From CBDAPI01 sp964565865 (GTDB lineage Bacteria; Acidobacteriota; UBA6911; RPQK01; CBDAPI01): a DNA stretch of 64,000 bases. How positions within the stretch are numbered: the stretch's first letter is position 1; each line of letters opens with the position of its first letter. Below are positions 1-7,853 of the stretch, one piece after another. The position numbers and the translations under genes were made by a program. A model generated the notes under the pieces. The model was given only the letters and a program-made list of their open reading frames with translations, made no database searches and was not told the origin of the DNA. The stretch is taken from NCBI GenBank assembly GCA_964565865.1, contig CAZMGM010000001.1, positions 62,001-126,000 on the forward strand. Direction: 5' to 3'.

Positions 1-756
1 GACAGCTATTGTGCCGCTACTGTCCCCTTTCTGAAGAAGCAGAGGCCCGACTTTCTCCTGCTAGCCCATACCTACCAGAACATTGATTTCGCCCCCAAGT
101 TGGCAGCTCGGGTCGGGTCGGGCCTGGTTACCGACTGCACCGGCTATCGAATGGAGGATGGAGGGGTTGTTTTTGTCCGTCAGATGTTTCGAAACAAGCT
201 GAATGCGGATGTTCGAGTCCGTTCCCGTCCCCCCTCGATTGCCACTATCCGGAGGGGATCTGCCAGTCTGGATTGCCTGCGGAGCGGGGCCCCAGATTTG
301 CTTTCCAAGCCGATTCCCATGGGAGACTTCACCCCTCGTCGCACTCTTTTGGAAACGATCGAGGTGGGCAGGGGAAAAATCGATCTGGACAAAGCTGAAA
401 TTGTAGTCGGCGTGGGCCGGGGGATAGGTAAGCCGGAGAATCTGGATCTCATCCAGGAACTGGCCGATGTGCTGGGTGCTGAAATCGGTGCCAGTCGGCC
501 CGTGGTAGACATGGAATGGCTTGAGCGGGAACGACAGATTGGCAGTTCAGGCCAGAGCATCGAACCCCGGCTCTATATAGCCTGCGGGATCTCCGGAGCC
601 ATTCAACATGTGGTGGGAATGAAGAACTCCGACTGTATTGTGGCCATCAACACAGACCGCAACGCACCTATCTTCAACATTGCCCACTACGGCATTGTAG
701 GCGATCTCTTTGAGATCGTTCCGGCCCTCACCAAAGAGCTCAAAAAAGCAGTGTGA
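1..756 (+). CDS. etfA: Electron transfer flavoprotein alpha subunit, 3' part
   Basis: This is the C-terminal two thirds or so of ETF alpha, the FAD-carrying subunit that takes electrons from acyl-CoA dehydrogenases and passes them to ETF:quinone oxidoreductase. The frame is open from base 1, so the true start lies outside the window; an internal TTG at 100 is not the start. The FAD-domain signature is clear: a GQSIEP segment followed by LYIACGISGAIQH, then VAINTD, APIF and the YGIVGDLFEIVPAL end. Its beta subunit (etfB) normally sits just upstream and is not visible. The acyl-CoA dehydrogenase at 2221 is a natural electron donor. Identification is very secure; only the N-terminus is missing. 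Confidence 0.95.
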   Translation, partial: DSYCAATVPFLKKQRPDFLLLAHTYQNIDFAPKLAARVGSGLVTDCTGYRMEDGGVVFVRQMFRNKLNADVRVRSRPPSIATIRRGSASLDCLRSGAPDLLSKPIPMGDFTPRRTLLETIEVGRGKIDLDKAEIVVGVGRGIGKPENLDLIQELADVLGAEIGASRPVVDMEWLERERQIGSSGQSIEPRLYIACGISGAIQHVVGMKNSDCIVAINTDRNAPIFNIAHYGIVGDLFEIVPALTKELKKAV

Positions 757-838
757 TGACACTTGGGGACACGCGTCTGCGAGAACAGACTGCCCCTGCT
801 ATAATCCCCCGAGTAGTCGCATCCTTCAAGATCCAAAA

Positions 839-1102
839 ATGCTTCGATGCCTGGCCGCCATCCTACCCCTGCCGTTGGCATTCCTTCCGTTTCTGGACAA
901 GCCCTTCACCAACTGGTCTCTCAAGCAGGCCGTAGGGGACTCAACGAGTCCCTCCCCCCTGGGCGAAGCAGACAACGTTCACCGCAGTTGGAGTAGTAGT
1001 GGGGAGCGGGGTCCTGGAAAGAGCCCCCCAACGGGGTGGAAGAAAAAGCTGAATCCAGTTGTGGTACTCAAACTCTGGAAGAGGAAACAACACAAGAGGT
1101 GA
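839..1102 (+). pseudogene. Remnant of a small secreted protein
   Basis: An ORF starts at 839 with a signal-peptide-like segment (MLRCLAAILPLPLAFLPF) followed by DKPFTNWSLKQA. The continuation expected from memory of acidobacterial secreted proteins, a PWAKQTTFTAVG-type stretch, is found around 950-1010 in a different frame and soon hits stops. I read this as the N-terminal part of a decayed secreted protein of unknown function. A TATAAT at 800-805 lies upstream but has no good -35 box at normal spacing. The alternative is that nothing here is translated. Confidence 0.4.
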
Positions 1103-1105
1103 TTC

Positions 1106-2137
1106 TTGAAAGCACTGGCCATACCTAATCACGGCACTCTCAATGACATCCAGCTGATGGATCTGGACCCACCCTCAATTGGCAAAAGGGAGGTACTGAT
1201 CAGGACGTGCGCGGCTTCCCTCAATCGCCTCGACTTGTTCGTGGTGGAGGGCTTGCCCGGGATCGACCTGGAAATGCCTCATGTGCTGGGCAGTGACGGA
1301 GCCGGCGAAGTCGTCGAGGTTGGGTCTGATGTAGCTGATTTCCGACCCGGCGACCACGTCATGCTCAACCCCTGTATCTGGTGTGGAACATGTGAGTTCT
1401 GCCGTCAGGGAGAGCAGAGTCTGTGCGTACATCTACGGCTCAAGGGAGAACATGCGCCCGGAACCTTCCGCGAGTATTTTACGGCTGGAGAGACAAACTT
1501 GGCCCGAATCCCCGAGGGAATCTCCTTTTCTAAAGCGGCCGCGTTTTCTCTGGTTCACCAGACGGCGTGGCGACTGCTCATCTCGCGGGGACACCTTGAA
1601 CCGGGAGAGGACGTGTTCATCCATGGGATTGGGGGTGGCGTCGCAACCGCCGCTCTCGGAATCGCCCGCCTCGCCGGGGCAAGAATTTTCGTATCTTCCT
1701 CGGATGATGCCAAACTAAAACGGGCCCGGGAACTGGGAGCCACATTTGCCTGGAACTACGAAAATGAAGATGTCATAGCTCAGGTGCGCAGCGCTACCGG
1801 GAACCGGGGAGTGGATCTTGTGGTGGACACCGTGGGCGAGAAGACCTGGCTACAGAGCCTCAAACTGGTCTGCAAGGGAGGAAGAATTGTCACCTGTGGG
1901 GCAACCACAGGCCCCAACCCCAAAACCGAGATCCGCCTGATCTTCTGGAAACAACTCTCAATCATGGGGGGCACCCTGAGTAACGTCAAGGAATACAACC
2001 AGGTCGTCCATCTCCTCGGTGAAGGTCGACTCCAACCGGTCATCGACTGCGTGCTGCCACTCGAACAGGGAAAGGAGGCTTTCTCTCGTCTGGCTCAGGG
2101 TCAACAGTTCGGAAAGATAGTGCTGAAGGTATCCTGA
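1106..2137 (+). CDS. Zinc-type MDR alcohol dehydrogenase / quinone oxidoreductase
   Basis: A 343-residue medium-chain dehydrogenase/reductase. The GroES-like N-terminal domain carries the four-cysteine structural zinc lobe (CIWCGTCEFCRQGEQSLC, about residues 92-109), and the Rossmann domain has the dinucleotide loop GIGGGV. The catalytic-zinc position holds no typical Cys-His pair (AASLNRLD), which favours a quinone-oxidoreductase-like branch over a classical alcohol dehydrogenase. The start is TTG at 1106, supported by an AGAGGTG ribosome site 6 bases upstream. It lies between etfA and an acyl-CoA dehydrogenase, so a role in lipid or branched-chain carbon metabolism is plausible but not shown. 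Substrate unknown. Confidence 0.85.
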   Translation: MKALAIPNHGTLNDIQLMDLDPPSIGKREVLIRTCAASLNRLDLFVVEGLPGIDLEMPHVLGSDGAGEVVEVGSDVADFRPGDHVMLNPCIWCGTCEFCRQGEQSLCVHLRLKGEHAPGTFREYFTAGETNLARIPEGISFSKAAAFSLVHQTAWRLLISRGHLEPGEDVFIHGIGGGVATAALGIARLAGARIFVSSSDDAKLKRARELGATFAWNYENEDVIAQVRSATGNRGVDLVVDTVGEKTWLQSLKLVCKGGRIVTCGATTGPNPKTEIRLIFWKQLSIMGGTLSNVKEYNQVVHLLGEGRLQPVIDCVLPLEQGKEAFSRLAQGQQFGKIVLKVS

Positions 2138-2150
2138 CTCTGCCGCGTCC

Positions 2151-2213
2151 CAGGTTTCATGTTCCATGTTCCACAACCTTCAATTTCTAACTTTTAACCG
2201 GTAACCACCAACC
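2151..2213 (+). repeat. Degenerate 7-base periodic repeat tract
   Basis: Nine consecutive heptamers in one register fill the space between the MDR gene and the acyl-CoA dehydrogenase. Units include CATGTTC (twice), TTCAATT, TTTAACC and GGTAACC. The tract resembles the ones at 5937, 8619 and 30996 in both period and wording. No ribosome site is left before the ATG at 2221, so the tract seems to have replaced or disrupted the leader. Confidence 0.7.
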
Positions 2214-2220
2214 AGTCAGC

Positions 2221-3384
2221 ATGAAACCAGACCTCTCGCCAAGACCTCTTACAGACCTCACAGAAGAGGAGGAACTCTTCCGCGACAGTGTTGCTTCTTT
2301 CTCTCGCGAGAAGATCGGACCCCACGTCGCCCAAATGGACGAGGCAGCGGAGTTTCGGGAAGATCTAATCGAGGCTTTTTTTGATCTGGGTCTCATGGGA
2401 ATGGAGATCCCCGAAAACCTTGGGGGAGCAGGATCAAGTTTCTTCATGGCCATCCTGGCCATTGAGGAGCTGAGCCGCGTTGACGCCTCGGCCGGAGTGA
2501 TCGTAGATGTGCAGAACACGCTGGTCAATGGAGCTTTGATGAAAGTGGGGACGAAGGAACAAAAACAGCGTTACTTACCCAGGCTGGCCAGCGAGTGGGT
2601 CGGGGCCTACGCTCTCTCGGAGGCCGGATCGGGAAGCGACGCCTTTGCACTGGACGCCCGGGCCCGCTACCACAAGGGTCTTTTCTACCTGAGCGGCCAG
2701 AAACTCTGGATCACGAATGCCAAGGAAGCTTCTCTATTCCTCGTTTTTGCCACCACCGATCCAGCGTTGGGCTACAAGGGCATCACTGCTTTTCTGGTAG
2801 AAAGGGGGTTCCAGGGCTTCACGGTGGGGAGGAAAGAGGACAAACTCGGGATACGGGCCTCTTCGACCTGCGAGGTCCTGTTGCACGACTGCCCTGTACC
2901 CGAGGCAAACGTGCTGGGAGAAGTGGGCAAGGGTTACAAGGTCGCGATCGAAACCTTGAATCAAGGGCGGATCGGGATCGGGGCTCAAATGGTCGGTGTA
3001 GCTAGGGGAGCTCTCGAGCAAGCTCTTCGCTATTCCCGGGAACGCCATTCCTTCGGGAAACCAATCTCCTCCTACCAGGGAATCCAGTTCCAGCTGGCCA
3101 AGATGGCGACGGAACTGGAAGCGGCACGTCTCCTCGTCTACAACGCGGCACGCCGTCGGGACTGCGGACTACCTTTTCTGCAGGAGGCAGCCATGGCAAA
3201 GTATTTCAGTGCCATAGTCGCCGAAACAGTGACTTCGGAAGCGCTAGAGGTCTTCGGAGGTTATGGTTATACGAAGGACTACCCTGTCGAAAAATACTAT
3301 CGGGATGCCAAGATCGGGAAGATCTATGAGGGCACGTCTAACATTCAGCTGATGACGATTGCACGCCAGCTGTTGAAACCGTGA
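2221..3384 (+). CDS. Acyl-CoA dehydrogenase (short/medium-chain type)
   Basis: A 387-residue flavoenzyme that oxidises acyl-CoA to trans-2-enoyl-CoA. The three family regions are present: the N-terminal helical domain; the beta domain with the FAD/substrate signature (AYALSEAGSGSDAF and KLWITNAKEA); and the C-terminal helical domain with RHSFGKPISSYQ and EVFGGYGYTKDYPVEKYYRDAK. The catalytic base is the Glu of IYEGTSN near the C-terminus, as in butyryl- and medium-chain enzymes. Length is typical. It probably feeds electrons to the ETF whose alpha subunit ends at 756. The methylmalonyl-CoA mutase downstream suggests branched-chain or odd-chain substrates, which is inference only. No clear ribosome site precedes the ATG. 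Confidence 0.93.
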   Translation: MKPDLSPRPLTDLTEEEELFRDSVASFSREKIGPHVAQMDEAAEFREDLIEAFFDLGLMGMEIPENLGGAGSSFFMAILAIEELSRVDASAGVIVDVQNTLVNGALMKVGTKEQKQRYLPRLASEWVGAYALSEAGSGSDAFALDARARYHKGLFYLSGQKLWITNAKEASLFLVFATTDPALGYKGITAFLVERGFQGFTVGRKEDKLGIRASSTCEVLLHDCPVPEANVLGEVGKGYKVAIETLNQGRIGIGAQMVGVARGALEQALRYSRERHSFGKPISSYQGIQFQLAKMATELEAARLLVYNAARRRDCGLPFLQEAAMAKYFSAIVAETVTSEALEVFGGYGYTKDYPVEKYYRDAKIGKIYEGTSNIQLMTIARQLLKP

Positions 3385-3410
3385 AAGATGTCTTCGATAC
3401 TTCGAGAAAA

Positions 3411-3752
3411 TTACTTGGGACTGATTTTCAGCTGGCGCAGGAACTTCTCGTCATGGGAAGAGAGATTCAGTTCGCCACCCGGCCCGGTACTGTTCTCGGG
3501 AGAACCTTCTTCGCATTTGTTGAACCCGATCGTGGCTTCCACCATCAGGAACACGTCATAGCCCTCTTCGCGGATCGTCTGGATAGCGTCTTTGATCTGG
3601 GGTGCATCCTTAAGCACTTCATTAATAGCAACTTCCAGGTTTTTTTTATACTTCTTGAGTTCCTCGTCCCGCATTTGAAGTGCATCCCAGGCTTTTGCTA
3701 ATATCCCGGACAACGCCGGCCGGACAACGCCGGCGCTCAGCCGAAGATTCAT
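3411..3752 (-). CDS. Small hypothetical protein
   Basis: A 113-residue reverse-strand ORF that I do not recognise. Residues 27-80 look like real coding sequence: a charged helical stretch (MRDEELKKYKKNLEVAINE) followed by DAIQTIREEGYDVFLMVEATIGF. The first 26 residues overlap a tandem 14-base repeat and may not be translated; an internal ATG at 3672-3674 is the alternative start. No strong ribosome site is seen for either. It converges on the acyl-CoA dehydrogenase, whose stop is 27 bases away. Confidence 0.5.
   Translation of the reverse strand: MNLRLSAGVVRPALSGILAKAWDALQMRDEELKKYKKNLEVAINEVLKDAPQIKDAIQTIREEGYDVFLMVEATIGFNKCEEGSPENSTGPGGELNLSSHDEKFLRQLKISPK
3706..3733. repeat. Tandem 14-base duplication
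   Basis: The 14-mer CCGGACAACGCCGG occurs twice with no gap (3706-3719 and 3720-3733). Fourteen is twice the 7-base period of the intergenic tracts elsewhere in the window. Each unit begins with CCGG and ends with it, so the junctions are palindromic. Confidence 0.85.
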
Positions 3753-3856
3753 GATATCAGACTAGAGTCCCCTTTTCATGAGTATGCTGATGTCTGCCGG
3801 AAGCGTGACAGAAACCAGCCAAAGTCGAAGCAGCGAGTCGATGCCTTAAGACGAGT

Positions 3857-5440
3857 ATGGCGGAGAACGGCAAGATCAAGCCACGCAAGGCGCCTCGCGT
3901 CGTCTATCGGCCTTCCGAGAGTTCGCTAGACTACGAAAAAGATCTGGGTGATCCCGGTTGCTATCCCTTCACCCGAGGAATCCATGCGGAAATGTATTCC
4001 CGCCGCCTCTGGACGATACGGCAGTATGCCGGCTTCGCCACAGCAGAGGAATCGAACCGGCGTTATAAGTATCTACTGGAACAGGGGACCACCGGGCTAT
4101 CGGTGGCGTTTGATTTACCCACTCAGATTGGCCTCGACTCCGATCATCCACAGGCGGCAGGCGAGGTCGGACGAGTTGGAGTCGCCATCGACAGCCTTCG
4201 TGACATGGAGATCCTGTGCCGCGACCTCCCCCTTTCGGATGTGTCTACCTCGATGACGATTAACTCCACCGCCGCCATCCTTCTTTCCCTCTATCTTTGT
4301 GTTGCGGAAGCACAAGGCTGTCGATTCGATCAGCTGCGGGGAACTGTCCAGAACGATATTCTGAAGGAGTACGTAGCCAGGGGAACCTATATTTTCCCAC
4401 CCGGCCCGTCCCTGAGACTCGTCACTGACCTGATGACTTTCTGCCATCTTCACGTTCCGCACTGGAATACGATTTCCATCAGCGGATACCATATCCGTGA
4501 GGCCGGATCCACGGCCGCTCAGGAAGTCGCGTTCACTCTCGCCAACGCCGAGACGTATGCCCAGGCAGCTTTGTCGGCGGGGCTCGAAGTCGATGAATTC
4601 GCTCCCCGGTTTTCCTTCTTTTTTAACAGTCACAGCGATCTCTTCGAAGAAATAGCCAAGTTCAGGGCTGCCCGTCGTCTTTGGGCCCGCCTTATGCGTG
4701 AGCACTTCAAGGCCAGGAATCCCCGATCCTGGAGACTCCGCTTTCACACGCAGACTGCGGGTAGCACCTTGACTTCCCGGCAGCCGGAGAACAACACGGT
4801 TCGGGTTGCCTATCAGGCTATGGCAGCCGTGCTGGGCGGCACCCAGTCACTGCACACAAACGCACGCGACGAGGCCCTCGCTCTGCCGACGGAGGAATCC
4901 GCCCGGTTGGCCCTTCGGACTCAGCAGGTTCTGGCGTTCGAAGCCGGGGTTAGCAGCGTGGCTGATCCGCTGGGAGGGAGCTGGTATGTGGAGAGCCTAA
5001 CCGACGAGATCGAGGAAACTGCTGCTGAATACATGCTGAGGATCCGGGACATGGGCGGTGTTCTCAAAGCCATAGAGAGCGGCTTTATTCAAAAGGAAAT
5101 CCAGAACTCTGCCTATCTCTTTCAAAAGTCCGTGGAGGATGGCGAACGGGTTGTGGTGGGGATCAACCGCTTTGAGGAAGAACGGGACTCTCCTGTGGAG
5201 ATCACGCGCATCGATCCGGGCTTCGAAGAACACCAGAGGGTTGCTCTGAAGCATCTCAGGCAAGACCGGTCCGATCACAAGGTCCAGGCATCTCTGGACG
5301 CCATTCGGGCCTCCGCTCAGGGTACGGAGAATCTCATGCCTGCATTGATCCGTTCGGTCCAGGCCTACGCCACCATCGGAGAGATCTCTGATGCGCTGCG
5401 AGATGTTTTTGGAGAATTCCGGGAGTCTGTCTTTATCTAG
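3857..5440 (+). CDS. Methylmalonyl-CoA mutase, catalytic (TIM-barrel) subunit
   Basis: A 527-residue protein covering only the substrate-binding barrel of the adenosylcobalamin-dependent mutase that interconverts methylmalonyl-CoA and succinyl-CoA. Residues aligning at a constant offset with the Propionibacterium enzyme are Tyr57 (Y89, in TIRQYAG), Gln165 (Q197), Arg175 (R207) and His212 (H244). Tyr57 and Arg175 are those that select methylmalonyl-CoA; isobutyryl-CoA mutases carry Phe and Gln there, so this should be a true methylmalonyl-CoA mutase. The cobalamin-binding C-terminal domain (DxHxxG) is absent, and no separate small subunit or MeaB-type GTPase follows in the window, so the partner must be encoded elsewhere. 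The start ATG at 3857 gives the usual N-terminus. Confidence 0.93.
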   Translation: MAENGKIKPRKAPRVVYRPSESSLDYEKDLGDPGCYPFTRGIHAEMYSRRLWTIRQYAGFATAEESNRRYKYLLEQGTTGLSVAFDLPTQIGLDSDHPQAAGEVGRVGVAIDSLRDMEILCRDLPLSDVSTSMTINSTAAILLSLYLCVAEAQGCRFDQLRGTVQNDILKEYVARGTYIFPPGPSLRLVTDLMTFCHLHVPHWNTISISGYHIREAGSTAAQEVAFTLANAETYAQAALSAGLEVDEFAPRFSFFFNSHSDLFEEIAKFRAARRLWARLMREHFKARNPRSWRLRFHTQTAGSTLTSRQPENNTVRVAYQAMAAVLGGTQSLHTNARDEALALPTEESARLALRTQQVLAFEAGVSSVADPLGGSWYVESLTDEIEETAAEYMLRIRDMGGVLKAIESGFIQKEIQNSAYLFQKSVEDGERVVVGINRFEEERDSPVEITRIDPGFEEHQRVALKHLRQDRSDHKVQASLDAIRASAQGTENLMPALIRSVQAYATIGEISDALRDVFGEFRESVFI

Positions 5441-5582
5441 CAAGGTTCCGTTTGGGGGACACGAGAGCTGTAACTCAGGTGCAGACAGGGTTGATCCTGA
5501 AACCACAGAAGGCCACATGATGCTTGCCGCGACAGTGGCCAAAAGCTCTCACATTGAAACATTATGGCTCTGGAGACCTAGG

Positions 5583-5685
5583 CCGGATCCGGAAATGATG
5601 GGGCCAGAATCGAGGAGATCTTAGTGGTGACCGACAACGGCTATAAGATGCTGAGCAAGTTTCCGTCGAAGGATTTAATTTCTTG
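5583..5685 (+). pseudogene. C-terminal remnant of an M24 (Xaa-Pro) metallopeptidase
   Basis: In frame 3 the stretch GARIEEILVVTDNGYKMLS, then KFPSKDLI, matches the conserved tail of M24 aminopeptidases (G-R-I-E-D-T-V-V-V-T--G-Y--L---P-K-D-L). That tail contains one of the metal-ligand Glu residues. Nothing recognisable remains upstream of about 5583, and there is no stop directly after the tail. It is a fragment, not a gene. Confidence 0.5.
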
Positions 5686-5730
5686 CCCCTGTGTCGGCTT
5701 CTCCTTGTCCCTGAGGTTGAGGTGATTCAG

Positions 5731-5880
5731 GTTGCCAAGAGGAGAAAACCGCACCCCGGCTTGACGGAGCGGCATCGGCTGATGACTCAACTGCGCCAGT
5801 TCTCCACAATGTTTGGACTGGATCCAGCGAGCCGCGCGGGTCTAGAAGTTCCCGATACTATCAAGACTGAAAAGGACACG
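5731..5880 (+). pseudogene. Possible remnant of a phage P27-type small terminase
   Basis: A reading frame here gives MTQLRQFSTMFGLDPASRA. The FGLDPASRA wording resembles the C-terminal signature of P27-family phage terminase small subunits (usually -FGL-P-SRAR). No large terminase, portal or other phage gene is nearby. The match is short and made by eye, so it may be chance. The rest of the 5441-6003 interval holds only the M24 tail and a 7-base repeat tract. Confidence 0.25.
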
Positions 5881-5936
5881 TTTCCTATGCAAGCGGGGAC
5901 TGCTGGACACAGCTTTGTTCGTACCGTTGCGGATTT

Positions 5937-5999
5937 CACGCTCCAGGCTCCAGGTTGGGCAACCTTCAACCCTCACTTCTAAACCGGTAACCGGTACCC
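5937..5999 (+). repeat. Degenerate 7-base periodic repeat tract
   Basis: Nine heptamers in one register, ending four bases from the stop codon of the LarA-like gene. Units such as TTCAACC, GGTAACC and CAGGTTG recur, several identical or one base from units of the 2151 tract in the same order. Within it AGGTTG and CAACCT can pair as a short hairpin with a two-base loop. Confidence 0.7.
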
Positions 6000-6003
6000 A
6001 CAC

Positions 6004-7563
6004 CTAGTCTCGCCCATCCTTGACCGACAGATAGGCAAACGGGGGTAGGCTGAGTGCCACGACGTCGTCCCCTCCAGTAAGTTCGCGAGCCCGGCCCAGT
6101 GCGTGCTCAACCGACGGTGCCCACGAAACCCCCAGCCTTCTGGCAATCCTTTTGTCGGGAGGACCCACCAGAATCACTTCGGACAGATACTTCAAAGGGT
6201 AGGTAGCCCAGTACCAAACTGTGAAAGGATGGAAACCGTGGTGGGCCCAACGGTTGCGATAAGCGTCTCGCAATTCCGGATCACGGGAAAATGACTCCTG
6301 AAACTGCTCCTGCATTTCAAATGGGTCCGTAGTCACAGGCAGAACTTCCTCGAAAAAGCGGGAATAAGCCGCATGGTACTGGGGGTGGAAGAGCTCATAC
6401 ACGGGATTCAGAATGATGACCACACCACCCCTCTTGAGGAAGGGCTTGTTGTAGAACCAGTTGAAAACATATCCCAGCACATCACTGACGACCAGGACAG
6501 GATTGATTCGGGCTCCGACGGAATAGGGGCTGAGATCGGGAAGACCGAAAACTAGCGTGTCGTACTGCTTCTCGACAGTGATCTCAAGCTGTTCGCGCAG
6601 CAACTCCAAAGTCCTTTCGTGGGTGGCATCCACCGATCCGACATTGATTTCTACGGGAGAGTAGCTCGACTTGATGGAGCTGAAGATTTGGAATCGGGCT
6701 GACTCCGGGAGCAAGCTCATGGCCATGGGTGTGGTTGCCTTAAGGGCCTTTTCCACAACATTGCAGCGCTCCCCGGGCTTGGAAAGGTACCGTACGTACG
6801 GGGGATAAGTCTGGCTGTTCATGGCCGCTTCTAGCACCATAATTTTCGTGTGCTCCTGGATGACCCGGTCGATCCGCTCAATAGAAGCGTGCATGCGAGA
6901 GCGATGGGGCTGCATGACGTGAGGCGATTCTTCGGTCATGGCCGGGGAGTGGTGGCAGGCGATGGTTCGATAACCCGCGAAGCCCACCGAGACACTCTTG
7001 TGCCCTCCGTTGAGAGGGATCTGAACAGAATCGACGTAGATGATCAGGTCGCAGTCGACGGCGGCCCGACTGATCTCAACGATCTCTCCATGGTCAGTTT
7101 CACCGAGCTCGACCAGATCGTCTTGATCCTCCGCGTCGAAATTCTTGAGCTGGCCGGGATAGAAGGTGCTCATGATCCGTTTGCCCAGCATGTACGCAAG
7201 TTCTTGTTTCTTCATCTTGCGGTGCAGGGCGATGGCGCAGCGCAACTCGATGTTGCTTTCCTTGACGCCGTAGGAAAAAAGCATCTCGAGCAACTTCTCG
7301 ATAATGATCTGACGGATATCCGGCCTGCGCATAGGGGGAAAGGGTTGGCAGTTGTCGTCAAACGCAATCAGGATCCTGGAGCTGGAACCCACCAGTTCCC
7401 GAAGGGGTTCCATTCCCATGGGATTTTCGAATGCTAGCTCAACCGCAGCGGGAATCTCGGCCCGGCTCATGCCCGGAAGAGGCGGGTTCGGATAAAGGAC
7501 TGCAGAGCGGTCCGGCAGATCTATGTTCAGCAGGTTGTTACCCGAGTAGGTCAGAAATTTCAT
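6004..7563 (-). CDS. LarA-like (DUF2088) protein
   Basis: A 519-residue member of the lactate racemase LarA superfamily, longer than LarA itself (about 425). LarA racemises lactate with a nickel-pincer nucleotide attached to a lysine in a GG-K motif; here the motif is LNGGHKSVSVGF with Lys189. Sixteen residues later is His205, matching LarA H200, and His114 lies near the H108 position. The residue ten before the lysine, a nickel ligand (H174) in LarA, is Ser179. So the cofactor may be bound differently, or this homologue may act on another 2-hydroxyacid or not be a racemase. The maturation genes larB, larC and larE are not in the window. Start ATG at 7561-7563. Confidence 0.8.
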   Translation of the reverse strand: MKFLTYSGNNLLNIDLPDRSAVLYPNPPLPGMSRAEIPAAVELAFENPMGMEPLRELVGSSSRILIAFDDNCQPFPPMRRPDIRQIIIEKLLEMLFSYGVKESNIELRCAIALHRKMKKQELAYMLGKRIMSTFYPGQLKNFDAEDQDDLVELGETDHGEIVEISRAAVDCDLIIYVDSVQIPLNGGHKSVSVGFAGYRTIACHHSPAMTEESPHVMQPHRSRMHASIERIDRVIQEHTKIMVLEAAMNSQTYPPYVRYLSKPGERCNVVEKALKATTPMAMSLLPESARFQIFSSIKSSYSPVEINVGSVDATHERTLELLREQLEITVEKQYDTLVFGLPDLSPYSVGARINPVLVVSDVLGYVFNWFYNKPFLKRGGVVIILNPVYELFHPQYHAAYSRFFEEVLPVTTDPFEMQEQFQESFSRDPELRDAYRNRWAHHGFHPFTVWYWATYPLKYLSEVILVGPPDKRIARRLGVSWAPSVEHALGRARELTGGDDVVALSLPPFAYLSVKDGRD

Positions 7564-7636
7564 GGTCCGTCCTGGTCCCGGTCGCTATTCTAACCAGTTC
7601 ACTGCCTCCGGTGCCACGTGGTCGCCCACTCGGATT

Positions 7637-7699
7637 CCAGGTGCTCGGTTCTGGGTTCTGGATACTCCCTGTTGTAGAAAGTTGACAGTTGACGTTGAA
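7637..7699. repeat. Degenerate 7-base periodic repeat tract
   Basis: Nine heptamers with changing sequence but constant period, for example CTCGGTT, CTGGGTT, CTGGATA and then AAGTTGA, CAGTTGA, CGTTGAA. It lies in the divergent space between the LarA-like gene and the gene at 7854. Confidence 0.65.
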
Positions 7700-7779
7700 T
7701 CAGAGCTCTGGCGGAAGGACCAAAGCGATCTGCGTCACAGCTTCCCGGCCGCTCCCGCGGCCGGCTCTGATCATCTCAA

Positions 7780-7807
7780 GGTACTCGGAACCCGAAACTC
7801 GGAACTG
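7780..7807. repeat. Short degenerate 7-base periodic tract
   Basis: Four heptamers in register (GGTACTC, GGAACCC, GAAACTC, GGAACTG). Just upstream at 7745-7764 is an isolated perfect hairpin, CCGGCCGC-TCCC-GCGGCCGG, with no T-run after it. Confidence 0.55.
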
Positions 7808-7853
7808 AATTTTTGCTATCCTCGGCAACGACATTCGCGAGGGAAAGGCATCT

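Noticed and set aside
763..805. Promoter with TTGGGG and TATAAT
   Set aside because: The spacing is about 31 bases, far from the 16-18 needed.
4115..4747. 210-codon reverse ORF
   Set aside because: Antisense shadow of the methylmalonyl-CoA mutase gene.
7745..7764. Perfect GC hairpin as a terminator
   Set aside because: No T-run on either side; both neighbouring genes start here, so no transcript needs to end.
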